A stretch of 64,000 nt of DNA, from positions 124,001 to 188,000 of the forward strand of contig NZ_QQTO01000037.1 in NCBI RefSeq assembly GCF_003351345.1, written 5' to 3'. Every line of letters starts with the position of its first letter. The first letter of the stretch is position 1. A model generated the notes under the pieces. That model saw nothing but the letters and a program-made list of their open reading frames with translations. It ran no database searches and was not told the origin of the DNA. This document shows positions 1 through 9,010 of the stretch, in pieces. A program made the position numbers and the translations under genes. The DNA is from Allobosea caraganae. Its GTDB lineage: Bacteria; Pseudomonadota; Alphaproteobacteria; Rhizobiales; Beijerinckiaceae.

Positions 1-187
1 CGAGGCTTCCGCCGAAAGCTGGCTCGCAGACCTGCGCGCACTCGACGCCGATCCCGCCAGGCAGGACCTCGCCTGGGCACATGGGCTCGACGCCGAAGTG
101 CTCGACGCCGAGAAGCGCGTCACCGAACTGCGCAACTTCCTCAACCACCGCGTCAAGCCGCATGTGAGCGCGCGCGGGCGCGCTTGA
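1..187 (+). CDS. C-terminal end of an unidentified protein (5' truncated by window edge)
   Basis: An open frame runs from base 2 to a TGA at 185-187 and encodes about 61 residues, ending in HVSARGRA. The stretch is rich in Ala, Leu, Asp and Arg and looks helical. Its third-position GC bias matches the neighbouring genes, so it is probably a true gene end. I recognise no domain and give no function. The gene is followed directly by a palindromic repeat pair. Confidence 0.55.
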   Translation, partial: EASAESWLADLRALDADPARQDLAWAHGLDAEVLDAEKRVTELRNFLNHRVKPHVSARGRA

Positions 188-211
188 GGGCAGCGACCGG
201 GTGAGCGCCCC

Positions 212-380
212 TCTTCCCTTCTCCCCCTGCGGGAGAAGGTGCCCCGGCAGGGGCGGATGAGGGGTCGCGCCACCGCTTCAAACCTAGCACCTATTTATAA
301 AACGAAACCTCGAAGCGTCGCGCGACCCCTCGTCCGTCAGCGCTTCGCGCTGCCACCTTCTCCCGCGGGGGAGAAGGGAA
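212..380. repeat. Inverted pair of palindromic intergenic repeats (family R1)
   Basis: Two copies of a CCTTCTCCC...GGGAGAAGG hairpin element lie face to face at about 217-241 and 354-377. Each is bordered inward by a GGATGAGGGGTCGCG-like segment. The same arrangement recurs at 21426-21584, so this is a dispersed family. The gap between genes (188-525) holds this pair plus about 145 bp (381-525) leading to the next start, in which I see no gene. A role as terminator or 3'-end structure is inferred. Confidence 0.8.
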
Positions 381-525
381 GGCTCTCATCAACATGAAGG
401 ACGCCGCCGCAGGCCCTTCCGCTACTCTCCCACCGCCCGCTTCCGTTTTCCGGCCGAATTCCGCCTTGGCGGCGCCGGAATCGGACGCGCCTATCACGCT
501 GTCGTGATTTGCCGGGGATAGCAAA

Positions 526-2253
526 ATGATGAGCCGACTTACCGCCGCCTTGGTCCTCGCTCCGGGCCTGGCTTTCGCGCCTGGTCTCGCCAGCGCCGCC
601 GATATCGAACTCGCCTCCCGCATCGACCGCGTCACCGTCTATCCGGACGGCGCGGTGGTGACCCGGCTCGGCAAGGCCGAGCTGGCGCAGGGCGCCTCGC
701 AGATCGTGCTGCGCGGCCTGCCGGCCTCGGTCGACCCAGCCTCGATCCGCGTCGAGGGCAAGGGCGACGGCAGCTTCTCGCTCGGCGCCGTCGATGTCCG
801 CACCGTGCCGGGCGAAGCCAGGCCAGTGCTCGACAAGGTGCTCGAAGACAAGATCAAGGCGCTGCGCGACGAGAAATCCGCGCTCGACGGGCAGATCGGC
901 GCAATCGAGGCCAAGCGCGCCACGATCGAGCGCTTCGGCCAGGTCGGCCCCGACAAGCTCGGGCCGGACGGCAAGGCGCTGCCGGTCGCCGATTGGCCGG
1001 CGGTATTCGACGCGATCGGCACCGCCCTGGTCAAGGTCAATGCCGACCTGCGCGGCCTGCGCGGCCGGGGCGCCGAGGTCGATGCCGAGATCGCCGCGCT
1101 CGAACGCGCCCGTCCGCAGCCGGTCAAGCCCGGCGCGCCGAAGCGCGACGTCGCCATCGCCGTCGAGGCCGGTGCGCCCGTCTCGGCCGAATTCGCCGTG
1201 AGCTACCGCGTCGGCGGTGCCAACTGGCTGCCGCAATACGAGGCCCGCCTCTCGACCGGCAGCGCCACGGCCAAGCCGGAGATCGCCTTCATCCGCCGCG
1301 CCGAGCTGCGCCAGCGCAGCGGCGAGGATTGGGGCGACGTCACCGTGACGCTCTCGACCACCCGCTCGGCCGGCGGCACGCGGGCGCCTGATCTCGTGCC
1401 GGTGCAGGTCGCGTTCTATGAACCGCCGAGCGTGTATGAGAGCCGTGCGCGGATGAGTGGCAACGTGGGAATGGCCGCACCATTGCCCGCCCCGGCCATG
1501 GCGGCGAGGGCCAAGGCCGCGGCTGACGCAGAGACCGAAAAGAGCCAGCGCAACGTCGATCTGCGCCAAGCCGAGGTCCAGACCGCGCAGGTCGACGCCG
1601 GCGCCTATCAGGCGAGCTTCACAGTGCCCGGCCGCATCACCATCCCGCAGGACGGCTCGTCCAAGGCGGTGGTGCTGTCGCAAGGCAAGGTCAGCCCGGC
1701 CTTGTCGGCCCGCACCACGCCGGAACTGGAGCAGAAGGCCTATCTCGAAGCCGCCTTCACCCATGAGGACGAGGCGCCGCTGCTCGGCGGGCAGGTCTTC
1801 CTGCACCGCGACGGCGCCTATATCGGCCAGGGCCGCATCGGCCTCGTCGCGCCCGGCGACAAGGTCGAGCTCGGCTTCGGCGCCGACGACAAGCTCAAGG
1901 TCAGCCGCATCCCGGTGCGCCGCCGCGAGAGCGAGGCGAGCTGGATCGGCCAGAGCCGCACCGACCTGCGCGAGTTCAAGACCGTGGTGAAGAGCCTGCA
2001 CGCCCAGCCGGTCAGCGTCACCGTCACCGACCGGGTGCCCTTCTCCGAGAACAGCACGATCACGGTCGAGACCCTGCCGCAGACCACGCCGCCGACCGAG
2101 AAGCAGCCCGGCGGCAAGCGCGGCGTCTCGGCCTGGACCTTCGACCTCGCGCCCGGCACCGAGAAGGAGATCAAGCTCGCCTATCGGATCAAATGGCCGG
2201 GTGATCGCGAACTGAACTACGAGCAGCAGCCACTGCCGCAAGCGACGAATTGA
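526..2253 (+). CDS. Mucoidy inhibitor MuiA family protein (DUF4140/DUF4139), secreted
   Basis: The 575-residue protein begins with an N-terminal signal peptide (about residues 1-25, ending LASAA). Residues of roughly 30-130 match the DUF4140 N-terminal domain (pattern VTVYPDGAVVTR), followed by a coiled helical stretch (about 105-195). The DUF4139 beta-rich domain fills the rest (LRQRSGEDWGDVTVTLST; NYEQQ near the end). Members of this family are periplasmic or outer-surface proteins, and one in enterics lowers mucoidy; the biochemical activity is not established. The ATG at 526 follows an in-frame region without an obvious strong ribosome site. A VapBC pair follows on the same strand with its own signals. 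Confidence 0.85.
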   Translation: MMSRLTAALVLAPGLAFAPGLASAADIELASRIDRVTVYPDGAVVTRLGKAELAQGASQIVLRGLPASVDPASIRVEGKGDGSFSLGAVDVRTVPGEARPVLDKVLEDKIKALRDEKSALDGQIGAIEAKRATIERFGQVGPDKLGPDGKALPVADWPAVFDAIGTALVKVNADLRGLRGRGAEVDAEIAALERARPQPVKPGAPKRDVAIAVEAGAPVSAEFAVSYRVGGANWLPQYEARLSTGSATAKPEIAFIRRAELRQRSGEDWGDVTVTLSTTRSAGGTRAPDLVPVQVAFYEPPSVYESRARMSGNVGMAAPLPAPAMAARAKAAADAETEKSQRNVDLRQAEVQTAQVDAGAYQASFTVPGRITIPQDGSSKAVVLSQGKVSPALSARTTPELEQKAYLEAAFTHEDEAPLLGGQVFLHRDGAYIGQGRIGLVAPGDKVELGFGADDKLKVSRIPVRRRESEASWIGQSRTDLREFKTVVKSLHAQPVSVTVTDRVPFSENSTITVETLPQTTPPTEKQPGGKRGVSAWTFDLAPGTEKEIKLAYRIKWPGDRELNYEQQPLPQATN

Positions 2254-2294
2254 GGTGGCCTCTGCGGCTGGATTTTCCGCGCTCTGAGCGCTAT

Positions 2295-2322
2295 GTATTA
2301 CCTGCCTTTCAGGAGGTAATAC
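2295..2322. promoter_or_regulatory. Inverted repeat overlapping the antitoxin ribosome site; likely autoregulatory operator
   Basis: GTATTACCT (2295-2303) and AGGTAATAC (2314-2322) form a perfect 9-bp inverted repeat with a 10-bp spacer. The right arm and spacer contain the AGGAGGT ribosome site of the antitoxin, whose ATG is at 2325. AbrB/VapB antitoxins usually bind such palindromes at their own promoter, so an operator role is inferred. In RNA the same symmetry could fold and hide the ribosome site. Confidence 0.6.
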
Positions 2323-2324
2323 CC

Positions 2325-2558
2325 ATGGCAACGACGGTGACCAGCAAGGGCCAGGTGACGATTCCCAAGCCCGTGCGTGAACGGTTGGGGATCGAGCCCG
2401 GCAATGCCGTTGATTTCGAGCTCGCGCCCGACGGACGCGTTGTCTTGTTCAAGGTCGGAGGAGCGCAGCAGCCCAGCCGATTCGACGCGGTACGCGGCGT
2501 GGCCGATGCGGGCTTGAGCACCGATGAGATCATGGCTTTGATGCGCGGCGACGACTGA
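2325..2558 (+). CDS. vapB: AbrB/MazE-fold antitoxin of a VapBC-type pair
   Basis: This is a 77-residue SpoVT/AbrB-type DNA-binding protein with the typical N-terminus TSKGQVTIPKPVRERLGI followed by a short acidic tail that would wrap the toxin (STDEIMALMRGDD). The ATG at 2325 is chosen over an in-frame ATG at 2250 because it has a near-perfect AGGAGGT (2311-2317) and begins exactly where the family begins. The toxin gene starts 2 bp after the stop, so the two are co-translated. Regulation is likely through the overlapping palindrome at 2295-2322. Confidence 0.9.
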   Translation: MATTVTSKGQVTIPKPVRERLGIEPGNAVDFELAPDGRVVLFKVGGAQQPSRFDAVRGVADAGLSTDEIMALMRGDD

Positions 2559-2560
2559 GT

Positions 2561-2959
2561 ATGACGCTCGTCGATACGAATGTTCTGCTGGATATCTTCA
2601 CCGACGATCCACAATGGGCAGGCTGGTCGACCCAACAGCTCGACGCTGCGACGCTGCGTGGCCCGCTCGCCATCAACGATATCGTCTATGCGGAATTGTC
2701 TGGCGGCTTTACGGCGATCGAAGCGCTCGATGCCGCCTTGGCCGTGATCGGAATCAGGCCCACAGCCATGCCGCGCTCGGCGCTCTTTCTCGCCGGCAAG
2801 GTCTTCCGGCGCTACCGCGCATCTGGCGGAACCAGAACGGGCGTGCTGCCCGACTTCTTCATCGGTGCGCATGCGGTGGTTTCGGGCGCGAACCTCCTCA
2901 CCCGTGATGTCCGGCGTTACCGAACCTATTTCCCGACGATCGATCTGATCACGCCATAG
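2561..2959 (+). CDS. vapC: PIN-domain ribonuclease toxin (VapC family)
   Basis: The 132-residue PIN domain carries the acidic metal-binding set: D5 in LVDTN, E45 in YAELS, D98 in LPDFF and D116 in LTRD. VapC toxins are Mg-dependent endoribonucleases, often acting on tRNA or rRNA, and are neutralised by the upstream antitoxin. Length and residues look intact, so the toxin is probably active. It is transcribed with the preceding gene (2-bp gap). A strong terminator at 3039-3064 follows and separates it from purA. Confidence 0.92.
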   Translation: MTLVDTNVLLDIFTDDPQWAGWSTQQLDAATLRGPLAINDIVYAELSGGFTAIEALDAALAVIGIRPTAMPRSALFLAGKVFRRYRASGGTRTGVLPDFFIGAHAVVSGANLLTRDVRRYRTYFPTIDLITP

Positions 2960-3038
2960 CCCGGCTCGAACGCCAATGCCCCCGATCTTGACCTCGCCGC
3001 ATTGTTGGCTCATGAGGGCTTGCAAGGACCTGCCTCGA

Positions 3039-3064
3039 AACCCCGGCCTTGCGCCGGGGTTTTT
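3039..3064 (+). terminator. Rho-independent terminator after the VapBC pair
   Basis: AACCCCGGC (3039-3047) pairs with GCCGGGGTT (3053-3061) around a short loop, and the run of T continues to 3064. The hairpin sits between the toxin stop (2959) and purA (3109), so it isolates the pair from purA. Confidence 0.85.
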
Positions 3065-3108
3065 CATGTGCGCGGCGCTTGCGGCGAAGAGGCAGGGAAT
3101 TAAAGCCC

Positions 3109-4401
<1,293 letters not shown>

Positions 4402-4432
4402 CGAGCCGGCCCGACACGGACAATTGAGCCCA

Positions 4433-5662
4433 ATGGCCGATTTCTATCCGATCCTGGCACGCGCGATTGCCGGGCTGCCCGACAAGTCGCCCGAAGCGCG
4501 CCGCGCGGTCTACGACCGCGCCAGGACGGCGCTCGTGGCGCAGTTGCGCAGCCTCGACCCGCCGCTGGGCGAGGCCGAGATCATGCGCGAGCGCCTGTCG
4601 CTCGACGAGGCCGTGTCGCGGGTCGAGGCCGATATCGGCGAGGGTGGGGCCAGCAGCCAGCCGCAACCGCCTGCGCCGCCGCCGCGCCCCGTCGCGCCGG
4701 AGCCGCCGGCCGAGCCGGCGCGCGCCTTCCGCGACGAAGCCGAGAGCGAGCCGCCCAGCTTCGAGGACGACCAGCCCGAGCCGGAGCCCGCCGAGGCGCA
4801 GGTCATCCGCCCGCGCGTCGCCCCGCCGCGCGAGCGCCGCGTCGATCCCGGCCATGTCCGCACCGCCATCGTCGGCAGCGGCGTTGCCGTCGCGGTCATC
4901 GCGATCGCCGGGCTCGCCTACTACGTCAACAAGTTCAACCCGACCGAGCCGGCGCGCCCGCGCGTCGATAATTCGGTCCAGCAAGCGCCCGCCCAGACTG
5001 ACTCGGCCGGCAAGCTCAACGATCGCATCGGCGATAGCGGCGCTGCGCAGAACCCCGGCCAGTCCCAGCGCCCCGGCGGCGGCACCAATGCCCCCGCGGT
5101 GCAGCAGGGCGGGGAGGTCGCGGTCGCCCAGCGCGCCATCCTCTACACGGAGATGCCGGAGAGCCCGCAACAGCCGCAGGCGGTCAACGGCCGCGTCTTC
5201 TGGCGGCTCGACAGCGAAAGCGCCGGCCAGGGCCGCCCGGTCGAGACCATCGTGCGCGCCACCGTCGAGGTGCCCGATGCGGGCCTGAGCCTGGACTTCA
5301 CCATCCGCCGCAACGCCGACAGCGCCTTCCCGGCCTCGCACATCATCGGCATGCGCTTCACCCGCACCGGCGCCCAGGCGGCCGACGCCGTCCGCGAAGT
5401 CGGCGTGCCGCAGTTCAAGGCCGAGGAGAGCGAGCGCGGCGCGCCGATCTCGGCGATCAGCTCGGCGCTCGGCGAGAACCTCTTCGTCGCCGCCCTGTCG
5501 AACGTGCCGGTCGAGATCGAGCGCAACCTCGAGCTGATGCAGACGCGCGCCTGGATCGACATCCCCGTGCGCTTCGCCTCCGGCCGCCGTGGCATCATCA
5601 CCTTCGAGAAGGGCGTCTCGGGCAACCAGACGCTGGCAGACGCCTTCAGCCGCTGGCGCTGA
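4433..5662 (+). CDS. Conserved hypothetical single-pass membrane protein
   Basis: The 409-residue protein has an N-terminal helical cytoplasmic part (about 1-70) and a Pro/Glu-rich linker (about 70-135). One transmembrane helix follows (about 142-165, IVGSGVAVAVIAIAGLAYYV), then a Gln/Pro-rich spacer and a C-terminal domain of about 180 residues that would be periplasmic. The topology resembles cell-envelope anchors. I recognise no named domain. The ATG at 4433 is preferred to a TTG at 4424. It lies 31 bp downstream of purA, an arrangement I recall as common in Hyphomicrobiales; function is unknown. Confidence 0.75.
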   Translation: MADFYPILARAIAGLPDKSPEARRAVYDRARTALVAQLRSLDPPLGEAEIMRERLSLDEAVSRVEADIGEGGASSQPQPPAPPPRPVAPEPPAEPARAFRDEAESEPPSFEDDQPEPEPAEAQVIRPRVAPPRERRVDPGHVRTAIVGSGVAVAVIAIAGLAYYVNKFNPTEPARPRVDNSVQQAPAQTDSAGKLNDRIGDSGAAQNPGQSQRPGGGTNAPAVQQGGEVAVAQRAILYTEMPESPQQPQAVNGRVFWRLDSESAGQGRPVETIVRATVEVPDAGLSLDFTIRRNADSAFPASHIIGMRFTRTGAQAADAVREVGVPQFKAEESERGAPISAISSALGENLFVAALSNVPVEIERNLELMQTRAWIDIPVRFASGRRGIITFEKGVSGNQTLADAFSRWR

Positions 5663-5778
5663 GGCGCGGAAGCACAGCGATGTGCTCCGTGCCGCGCCTT
5701 CTGCTTGGGATGGGGCGCCGAAGTTCGGTGTAGACGTGGGTCCTCCGGTACTGCCCGACCTCCGCTACCCCTCCAGCG

Positions 5779-5809
5779 AAAAAGGCCTCCGGATCGAAAT
5801 CCGGAGGCC
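5779..5809 (-). terminator. Rho-independent terminator of the leftward stress operon
   Basis: GGCCTCCGGAT (5784-5794) and ATCCGGAGGCC (5799-5809) form an 11-bp stem with a four-base loop. On the minus strand the stem is followed by TTTTT (complement of 5779-5783). It lies 31 bp past the stop of the gene at 5841-6377 and fits it exactly. Confidence 0.88.
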
Positions 5810-5840
5810 AGCCAGCTTATCGGGGAATGCAGAGGGTGCC

Positions 5841-6377
5841 TCAGACGACCGGCGGACGGTAAGGACCGGCAGTCTCGTCGAAGCGGTTCCAGCCATCGGC
5901 GCGATAATCGGCGAGGCGGCTGTCGCGGTCGATCGGGGTCGCGCCGTCGAGGATCGCCTCGACGGTCGGGGCATGCTCCTCGGTCGTGCGCACCGAGACG
6001 ACGGTCCCGCCGCGACGCACGGTCTCGGCATGGTAGTCGGCGTCTTCCTTGCTGATGCCGGCGCTGGTCAGCGCCCCGACGAGCCCGCCGGCAGCGGCAC
6101 CGGTCACTGCGCCGGCAGCGGTGGCGGCGAGCCAGCCCGCCGCCACGACGGGGCCGATTCCCGGAATCGCGATCAGGCCTAGCCCCGCCAGGAGGCCCGC
6201 GGCGCCGCCAATGGCACCGCCGATGCCGGCGCCCTCGCCGGCGTTGCTGTCCTTGGTATCCTCCTGATGCCCGACGACGCTGATGTCGCCGTCGGCGATG
6301 CCGGCAGCCTGGAGTTGCTCGACGGCGATCCTGGCGTCGTCATAGGTCTGGTAGGAGCGGGTGATGGTATGGGTCAT
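5841..6377 (-). CDS. General stress (YflT-like) domain protein with glycine-zipper segment
   Basis: The 178-residue protein begins MTHTITRSYQTYDDARIAVEQL, the pattern of heat-induced stress (YflT, general stress protein 17M) domains. A central Gly/Ala-rich hydrophobic stretch follows (about 50-105, repeated GxxxG), of the glycine-zipper type that inserts into membranes. The C-terminal part holds a second alpha/beta segment (DADYHAETVRRGGTVVSV). The start at 6377 has a GAGAGG ribosome site. The gene lies 40 bp after the PepSY-like gene and has no promoter of its own that I can see, so it is probably co-transcribed from the EcfG-type promoter at 6762-6787. Confidence 0.82.
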   Translation of the reverse strand: MTHTITRSYQTYDDARIAVEQLQAAGIADGDISVVGHQEDTKDSNAGEGAGIGGAIGGAAGLLAGLGLIAIPGIGPVVAAGWLAATAAGAVTGAAAGGLVGALTSAGISKEDADYHAETVRRGGTVVSVRTTEEHAPTVEAILDGATPIDRDSRLADYRADGWNRFDETAGPYRPPVV

Positions 6378-6417
6378 GGTGATGCCTCTCTGCTGATGAT
6401 CTGTTGGTGGCGCCGGC

Positions 6418-6717
6418 TCAGTGGCGGACGATGTTGCCGCGATAGTCGACCGAGACATTGACCGTGGCGCCGGCCTGCGTGGCGGAGCCCTTCCAGACGC
6501 CGCTATCGTCCTTCTTCAGCCCTGTGACGTTCGAGTAGCCGTTGGCTTCGAGGCGGCTCTTGGCCTGGCCCTCGGTGAAGCTGTTGGCCCCTGGCAGCGG
6601 CGCGTTCTTGTCTGCCTCGGCCTTCGGTGCGGGCATGGGCGACGTCGTCGAGGTCTGCGCGATCGCGCCAAGCGAGGTGGCAGACGTGATGAGCGCGGCG
6701 ATGAGCAGCTTTTTCAT
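6418..6717 (-). CDS. Small secreted PepSY-like protein
   Basis: The 99-residue protein has a clear signal peptide (MKKLLIAALITSATSLGAIAQ). A short Pro-rich linker and one PepSY-like unit follow (SFTEGQAKSRLEANGYSNV, then GVWKGSATQAGATVNVSVDYRGNI). Such proteins are periplasmic and of unclear activity. The ATG at 6717 is preferred over one at 6735 because it begins the signal peptide. An EcfG-type promoter lies 45 bp upstream, and the stress gene 40 bp downstream forms an operon with it. Confidence 0.8.
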   Translation of the reverse strand: MKKLLIAALITSATSLGAIAQTSTTSPMPAPKAEADKNAPLPGANSFTEGQAKSRLEANGYSNVTGLKKDDSGVWKGSATQAGATVNVSVDYRGNIVRH

Positions 6718-6761
6718 GGTGTAACTCCAGGACATGCGGCGAGGCCGCTGATGCCTAACCG

Positions 6762-6787
6762 AACGTGAGGCACCGGCTCAAAGTTCC
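6762..6787 (-). promoter_or_regulatory. EcfG (general stress sigma factor) type promoter for the PepSY-stress operon
   Basis: On the minus strand GGAAC (6787-6783) and CGTT (6765-6762) are separated by exactly 17 bases. This matches the alphaproteobacterial general stress consensus GGAAC-N16/17-cGTT. The minus-10 element lies about 45 bp before the ATG at 6717. The two downstream genes are stress-type, which supports the assignment. Confidence 0.72.
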
Positions 6788-6859
6788 ACGCCAAAGCTCC
6801 CGGCATCCGGGCGGGGATGCTAATTATTTCAATATCTTGGAGGGAACCTAACGGCGGCT

Positions 6860-7090
6860 CTAGAGATCGCGCGTGCGATCCGGCAGCCTGTCGATCGCCT
6901 CGTCCGCGCCCTGGTCCGTGTTCAGCACACCCTCGCGGAGCACCTTCGTCGCGGCGTCGGCCTTCTTCGCCGGGTCGGTCGGTATCGGCGCCGTCTCTAG
7001 CGTTGCCTCCAGGCCGATCTCATCAGGCTTCTTGCCATCCTTGCGCGCCGCGGCGGCGAAGGTTGCGAGAGCTTCCGGTTGCTTGGCCAT
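6860..7090 (-). CDS. Small hypothetical protein, probable general stress gene
   Basis: The 76-residue hydrophilic protein begins MAKQPEALATFAAAARKDGK and ends DRLPDRTRDL; no signal peptide, membrane helix or known domain is seen. The ATG at 7090 has a GGAGG ribosome site about 6 bp upstream. An EcfG-type promoter (7118-7143) lies immediately upstream, with a predicted 5' leader of about 20 bases. It is divergent from the ferritin-like gene. The promoter and ribosome site argue for a real gene, but the function is unknown. Confidence 0.7.
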   Translation of the reverse strand: MAKQPEALATFAAAARKDGKKPDEIGLEATLETAPIPTDPAKKADAATKVLREGVLNTDQGADEAIDRLPDRTRDL

Positions 7091-7117
7091 GCGAGCCTCC
7101 CTGGCTGTATCGGAAGC

Positions 7118-7143
7118 AACCCGGCCGCTGGATACGAAGTTCC
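7118..7143 (-). promoter_or_regulatory. EcfG-type promoter for the 76-residue gene
   Basis: On the minus strand GGAAC (7143-7139) is followed after 17 bases by GGTT (7121-7118). This keeps the invariant GTT of the EcfG minus-10 element but has G instead of the common C before it. The start codon at 7090 lies 27 bp further on. Confidence 0.6.
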
Positions 7144-7165
7144 GTAAAGATTTCGACATGGCCCA

Positions 7166-7190
7166 GGAACGGAGCGACCGGCAGCGGGTT
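7166..7190 (+). promoter_or_regulatory. EcfG-type promoter for the ferritin-like gene
   Basis: GGAAC (7166-7170) and GGTT (7187-7190) are separated by 16 bases, again the EcfG arrangement. The ATG of the ferritin-like gene follows at 7228. It stands back to back with the promoter at 7118-7143, so the divergent pair would be induced together. Confidence 0.6.
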
Positions 7191-7227
7191 AGGCTCCCAC
7201 GAACCCCGAACAACCCGGAGACCCCCC

Positions 7228-7731
7228 ATGGCCACGACCCCGAAGCCGCTGGACGAGATGTTCCTCGACATGCTCAAGGACGTCTACTACGCCGAAAAGC
7301 AGATCCTGAAGGCGCTGCCCAAGATGGCCAAGGCCGCCAAGGCGCCCGAGCTGAAGAAGGCCTTCGAGACCCACCGCGAGGAAACCGAGGGCCATGTCGA
7401 GCGCCTCGGCCAGGTCTTCGAGATCGTCGGCAAGGCACCGCGCGCCAAGACCTGCGACGCCATCCTCGGCATCCTCGAAGAGGGCAAGGCGGTCATGGAG
7501 GACTACGCCGACAGCCCGGCTCTCGACGCCGGCCTCGTCGCCTCCGCCCAGGCGGTCGAGCACTATGAGATGGCGCGCTACGGCACCTTGAAGGCCTGGG
7601 CCAAGCAGCTCGGCCACAGCGACGCCGCCACGCTGCTCGACGCGACGCTCGCCGAGGAAACCAAGACCGACAAGACCCTGACCCAGCTCGGCGCGCCGGC
7701 GAATACCGCCGCCGTCGCCAAGGCTGCCTAA
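7228..7731 (+). CDS. Ferritin-like DUF892 (YciE/YciF) family stress protein
   Basis: The 167-residue four-helix protein has the DUF892 pattern (LDEMFLDMLKDVYYAEKQIL, then THREETEGHVERLGQVFE, then AVEHYEMARYGTLKAWA). Glu and His residues are spaced for a di-metal centre as in ferritin-like folds. YciE/YciF proteins are induced by osmotic and other stresses; the reaction is uncertain. The ATG at 7228 is the family start. An EcfG-type promoter lies at 7166-7190 and a strong hairpin follows the stop. Confidence 0.88.
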   Translation: MATTPKPLDEMFLDMLKDVYYAEKQILKALPKMAKAAKAPELKKAFETHREETEGHVERLGQVFEIVGKAPRAKTCDAILGILEEGKAVMEDYADSPALDAGLVASAQAVEHYEMARYGTLKAWAKQLGHSDAATLLDATLAEETKTDKTLTQLGAPANTAAVAKAA

Positions 7732-7737
7732 GGAGAT

Positions 7738-7769
7738 CGACGGCCCCGGTTCGAGTGCCGGGGCCGTCG
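7738..7769 (+). terminator. Strong hairpin after the ferritin-like gene
   Basis: CGACGGCCCCGG (7738-7749) pairs perfectly with CCGGGGCCGTCG (7758-7769) around an 8-base loop. It begins 6 bp after the stop codon. No T-run follows, so it may be a terminator of weak type or an mRNA-stabilising structure. Confidence 0.65.
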
Positions 7770-7783
7770 CCTATCTGGCGCGT

Positions 7784-7888
7784 CTAGATCGCCGTGCGTC
7801 CTATCGGACGCAAAGTGGCGATCTAGGCTTTTGTTATTGCATCGGATTGTTCCGAAAACCGGATTCCACTTTTCGGTCAGATGCTCTA
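7784..7888. repeat. 105-bp composite palindromic repeat, copy A (family R2)
   Basis: The element has an outer inverted repeat TAGATCGC/GCGATCTA (7785-7792, 7818-7825) enclosing GCGTCC/GGACGC. A second hairpin follows (GCATCGGA at 7839-7846 against TCAGATGC at 7877-7884, enclosing CCGAAAA/TTTTCGG). Copy B at 9368-9472 matches it with only three mismatches and no gaps. The last three bases (CTA, 7886-7888) are the complement of the TAG stop codon of the esterase gene. Confidence 0.9.
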
Positions 7889-9010
7889 ACGCATCAGGCC
7901 CGCCGCCCGCAGCGCATCCTCGATCACCTTCCCCACGCCTGCCGCGGCCTTTGTCAGCGTCGGCGCAACTGGCGGCAGGATGGCATGCTGATCGTCTTGA
8001 CCGGCTGAAATCCCCGGCTTCACAGGCTCGCGCTGCACCGGGAGTTCTGAACCGGTGCCGGACAACTGCCAGAAATCCGCGATATGGCGCGTTGACGAGA
8101 TGCCCGCGTCGAGCATGAAGGCCCCGGGGGTTCCGATGCCGTCCGCCGTGCTCAGCGGCGTGCCGTGCCCCATTCCGGCAATCCTGAACTCTTCGATCTT
8201 CGCTGCACCTGTCCCATCGCGCCAAACCCGCCGGGAATGGCCCTCGACAGCGCCGATCTCGGTCGGCTCTGCCGGCAGCCTGTGAACGCCCCGCCATTGG
8301 GTGACGATGGCCTCCATGTTGGCAGGTACGACGGTGAGGTCGCGCGTGCCATGCCAGACGGAGACCGCCGGCCATGGCCCCTGGTGGCCCGAGGCGTTGC
8401 GCAGCGCGTTTTGCAAGGTCTTCTCCGGCGGGAGCCCATGGCCGCGCATCCGGTCGAGCGCCTCGGGCACCGTGCCCGCGCATCCGTATGGCAGCCCGGC
8501 AATGATCGCTCCACCCGCGAACAGGTCCGGATAGGCCGCGAGCATGACCGACGTCATCGCTCCTCCGGCCGACAGCCCGGTGACGAAGACCCGTCGCGGA
8601 TCGAGATCATGGCTCTCGATCATCCTGCGAACCATCTGCGCGATGGAAAGCGCTTCTCCCGAGTCGCGCCGGATATCGCCAGGGACGAACCAGTTGAAGC
8701 AGAGGTTCGGATTGTTGGCCCTTTGCTGCTCCGGATAAAGCAGCGCGAAGCCATGCCGATCCGCTAGCTGCGACCAGCCGGAGCCGCGATCGTAACCTGC
8801 GGCCGTTTGCGTGCAGCCATGAAGGACGACGACCAGCGGCGCGCCCTCGGGCAGGGCCTGCGGCAGATAGCTGTGCGCCTTGAGGGCTCCCGGATTGGAG
8901 CCGAAGGAGGTCATCTCGGAAAGACGGGAGGGCTCTTTCGAAGTCCGTCCTGGAAGGGCGTTCCCGCGCGCAGCCGTCAAGCGGGCAATCGTATCGGAGA
9001 TATTGCGCAT
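7886..9010 (-). CDS. Extracellular-type PHB depolymerase family esterase
   Basis: The 374-residue alpha/beta hydrolase shows the type 1 short-chain PHA depolymerase pattern: oxyanion region VLHGCTQTAAGYD, lipase box GLSAGG with S147, an Asp in HGTRDLTVVP and a His in GMGHGTPL. No clear signal peptide is present, so it may be a cytoplasmic esterase rather than a secreted depolymerase. The N-terminus MRNISDTIARLTAARG is usual for this subfamily and decides the start at 9010; an ATG at 9052 is less likely. The stop codon lies inside repeat copy A. PHB genes sit 6-10 kb away but not in the same operon. Confidence 0.85.
   Translation of the reverse strand: MRNISDTIARLTAARGNALPGRTSKEPSRLSEMTSFGSNPGALKAHSYLPQALPEGAPLVVVLHGCTQTAAGYDRGSGWSQLADRHGFALLYPEQQRANNPNLCFNWFVPGDIRRDSGEALSIAQMVRRMIESHDLDPRRVFVTGLSAGGAMTSVMLAAYPDLFAGGAIIAGLPYGCAGTVPEALDRMRGHGLPPEKTLQNALRNASGHQGPWPAVSVWHGTRDLTVVPANMEAIVTQWRGVHRLPAEPTEIGAVEGHSRRVWRDGTGAAKIEEFRIAGMGHGTPLSTADGIGTPGAFMLDAGISSTRHIADFWQLSGTGSELPVQREPVKPGISAGQDDQHAILPPVAPTLTKAAAGVGKVIEDALRAAGLMR

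Noticed and set aside
7738..7769. A CRISPR-like or attachment-site reading of the hairpin after the ferritin-like gene
   Set aside because: There is one palindrome only, without repeats and spacers and without an integrase gene nearby.
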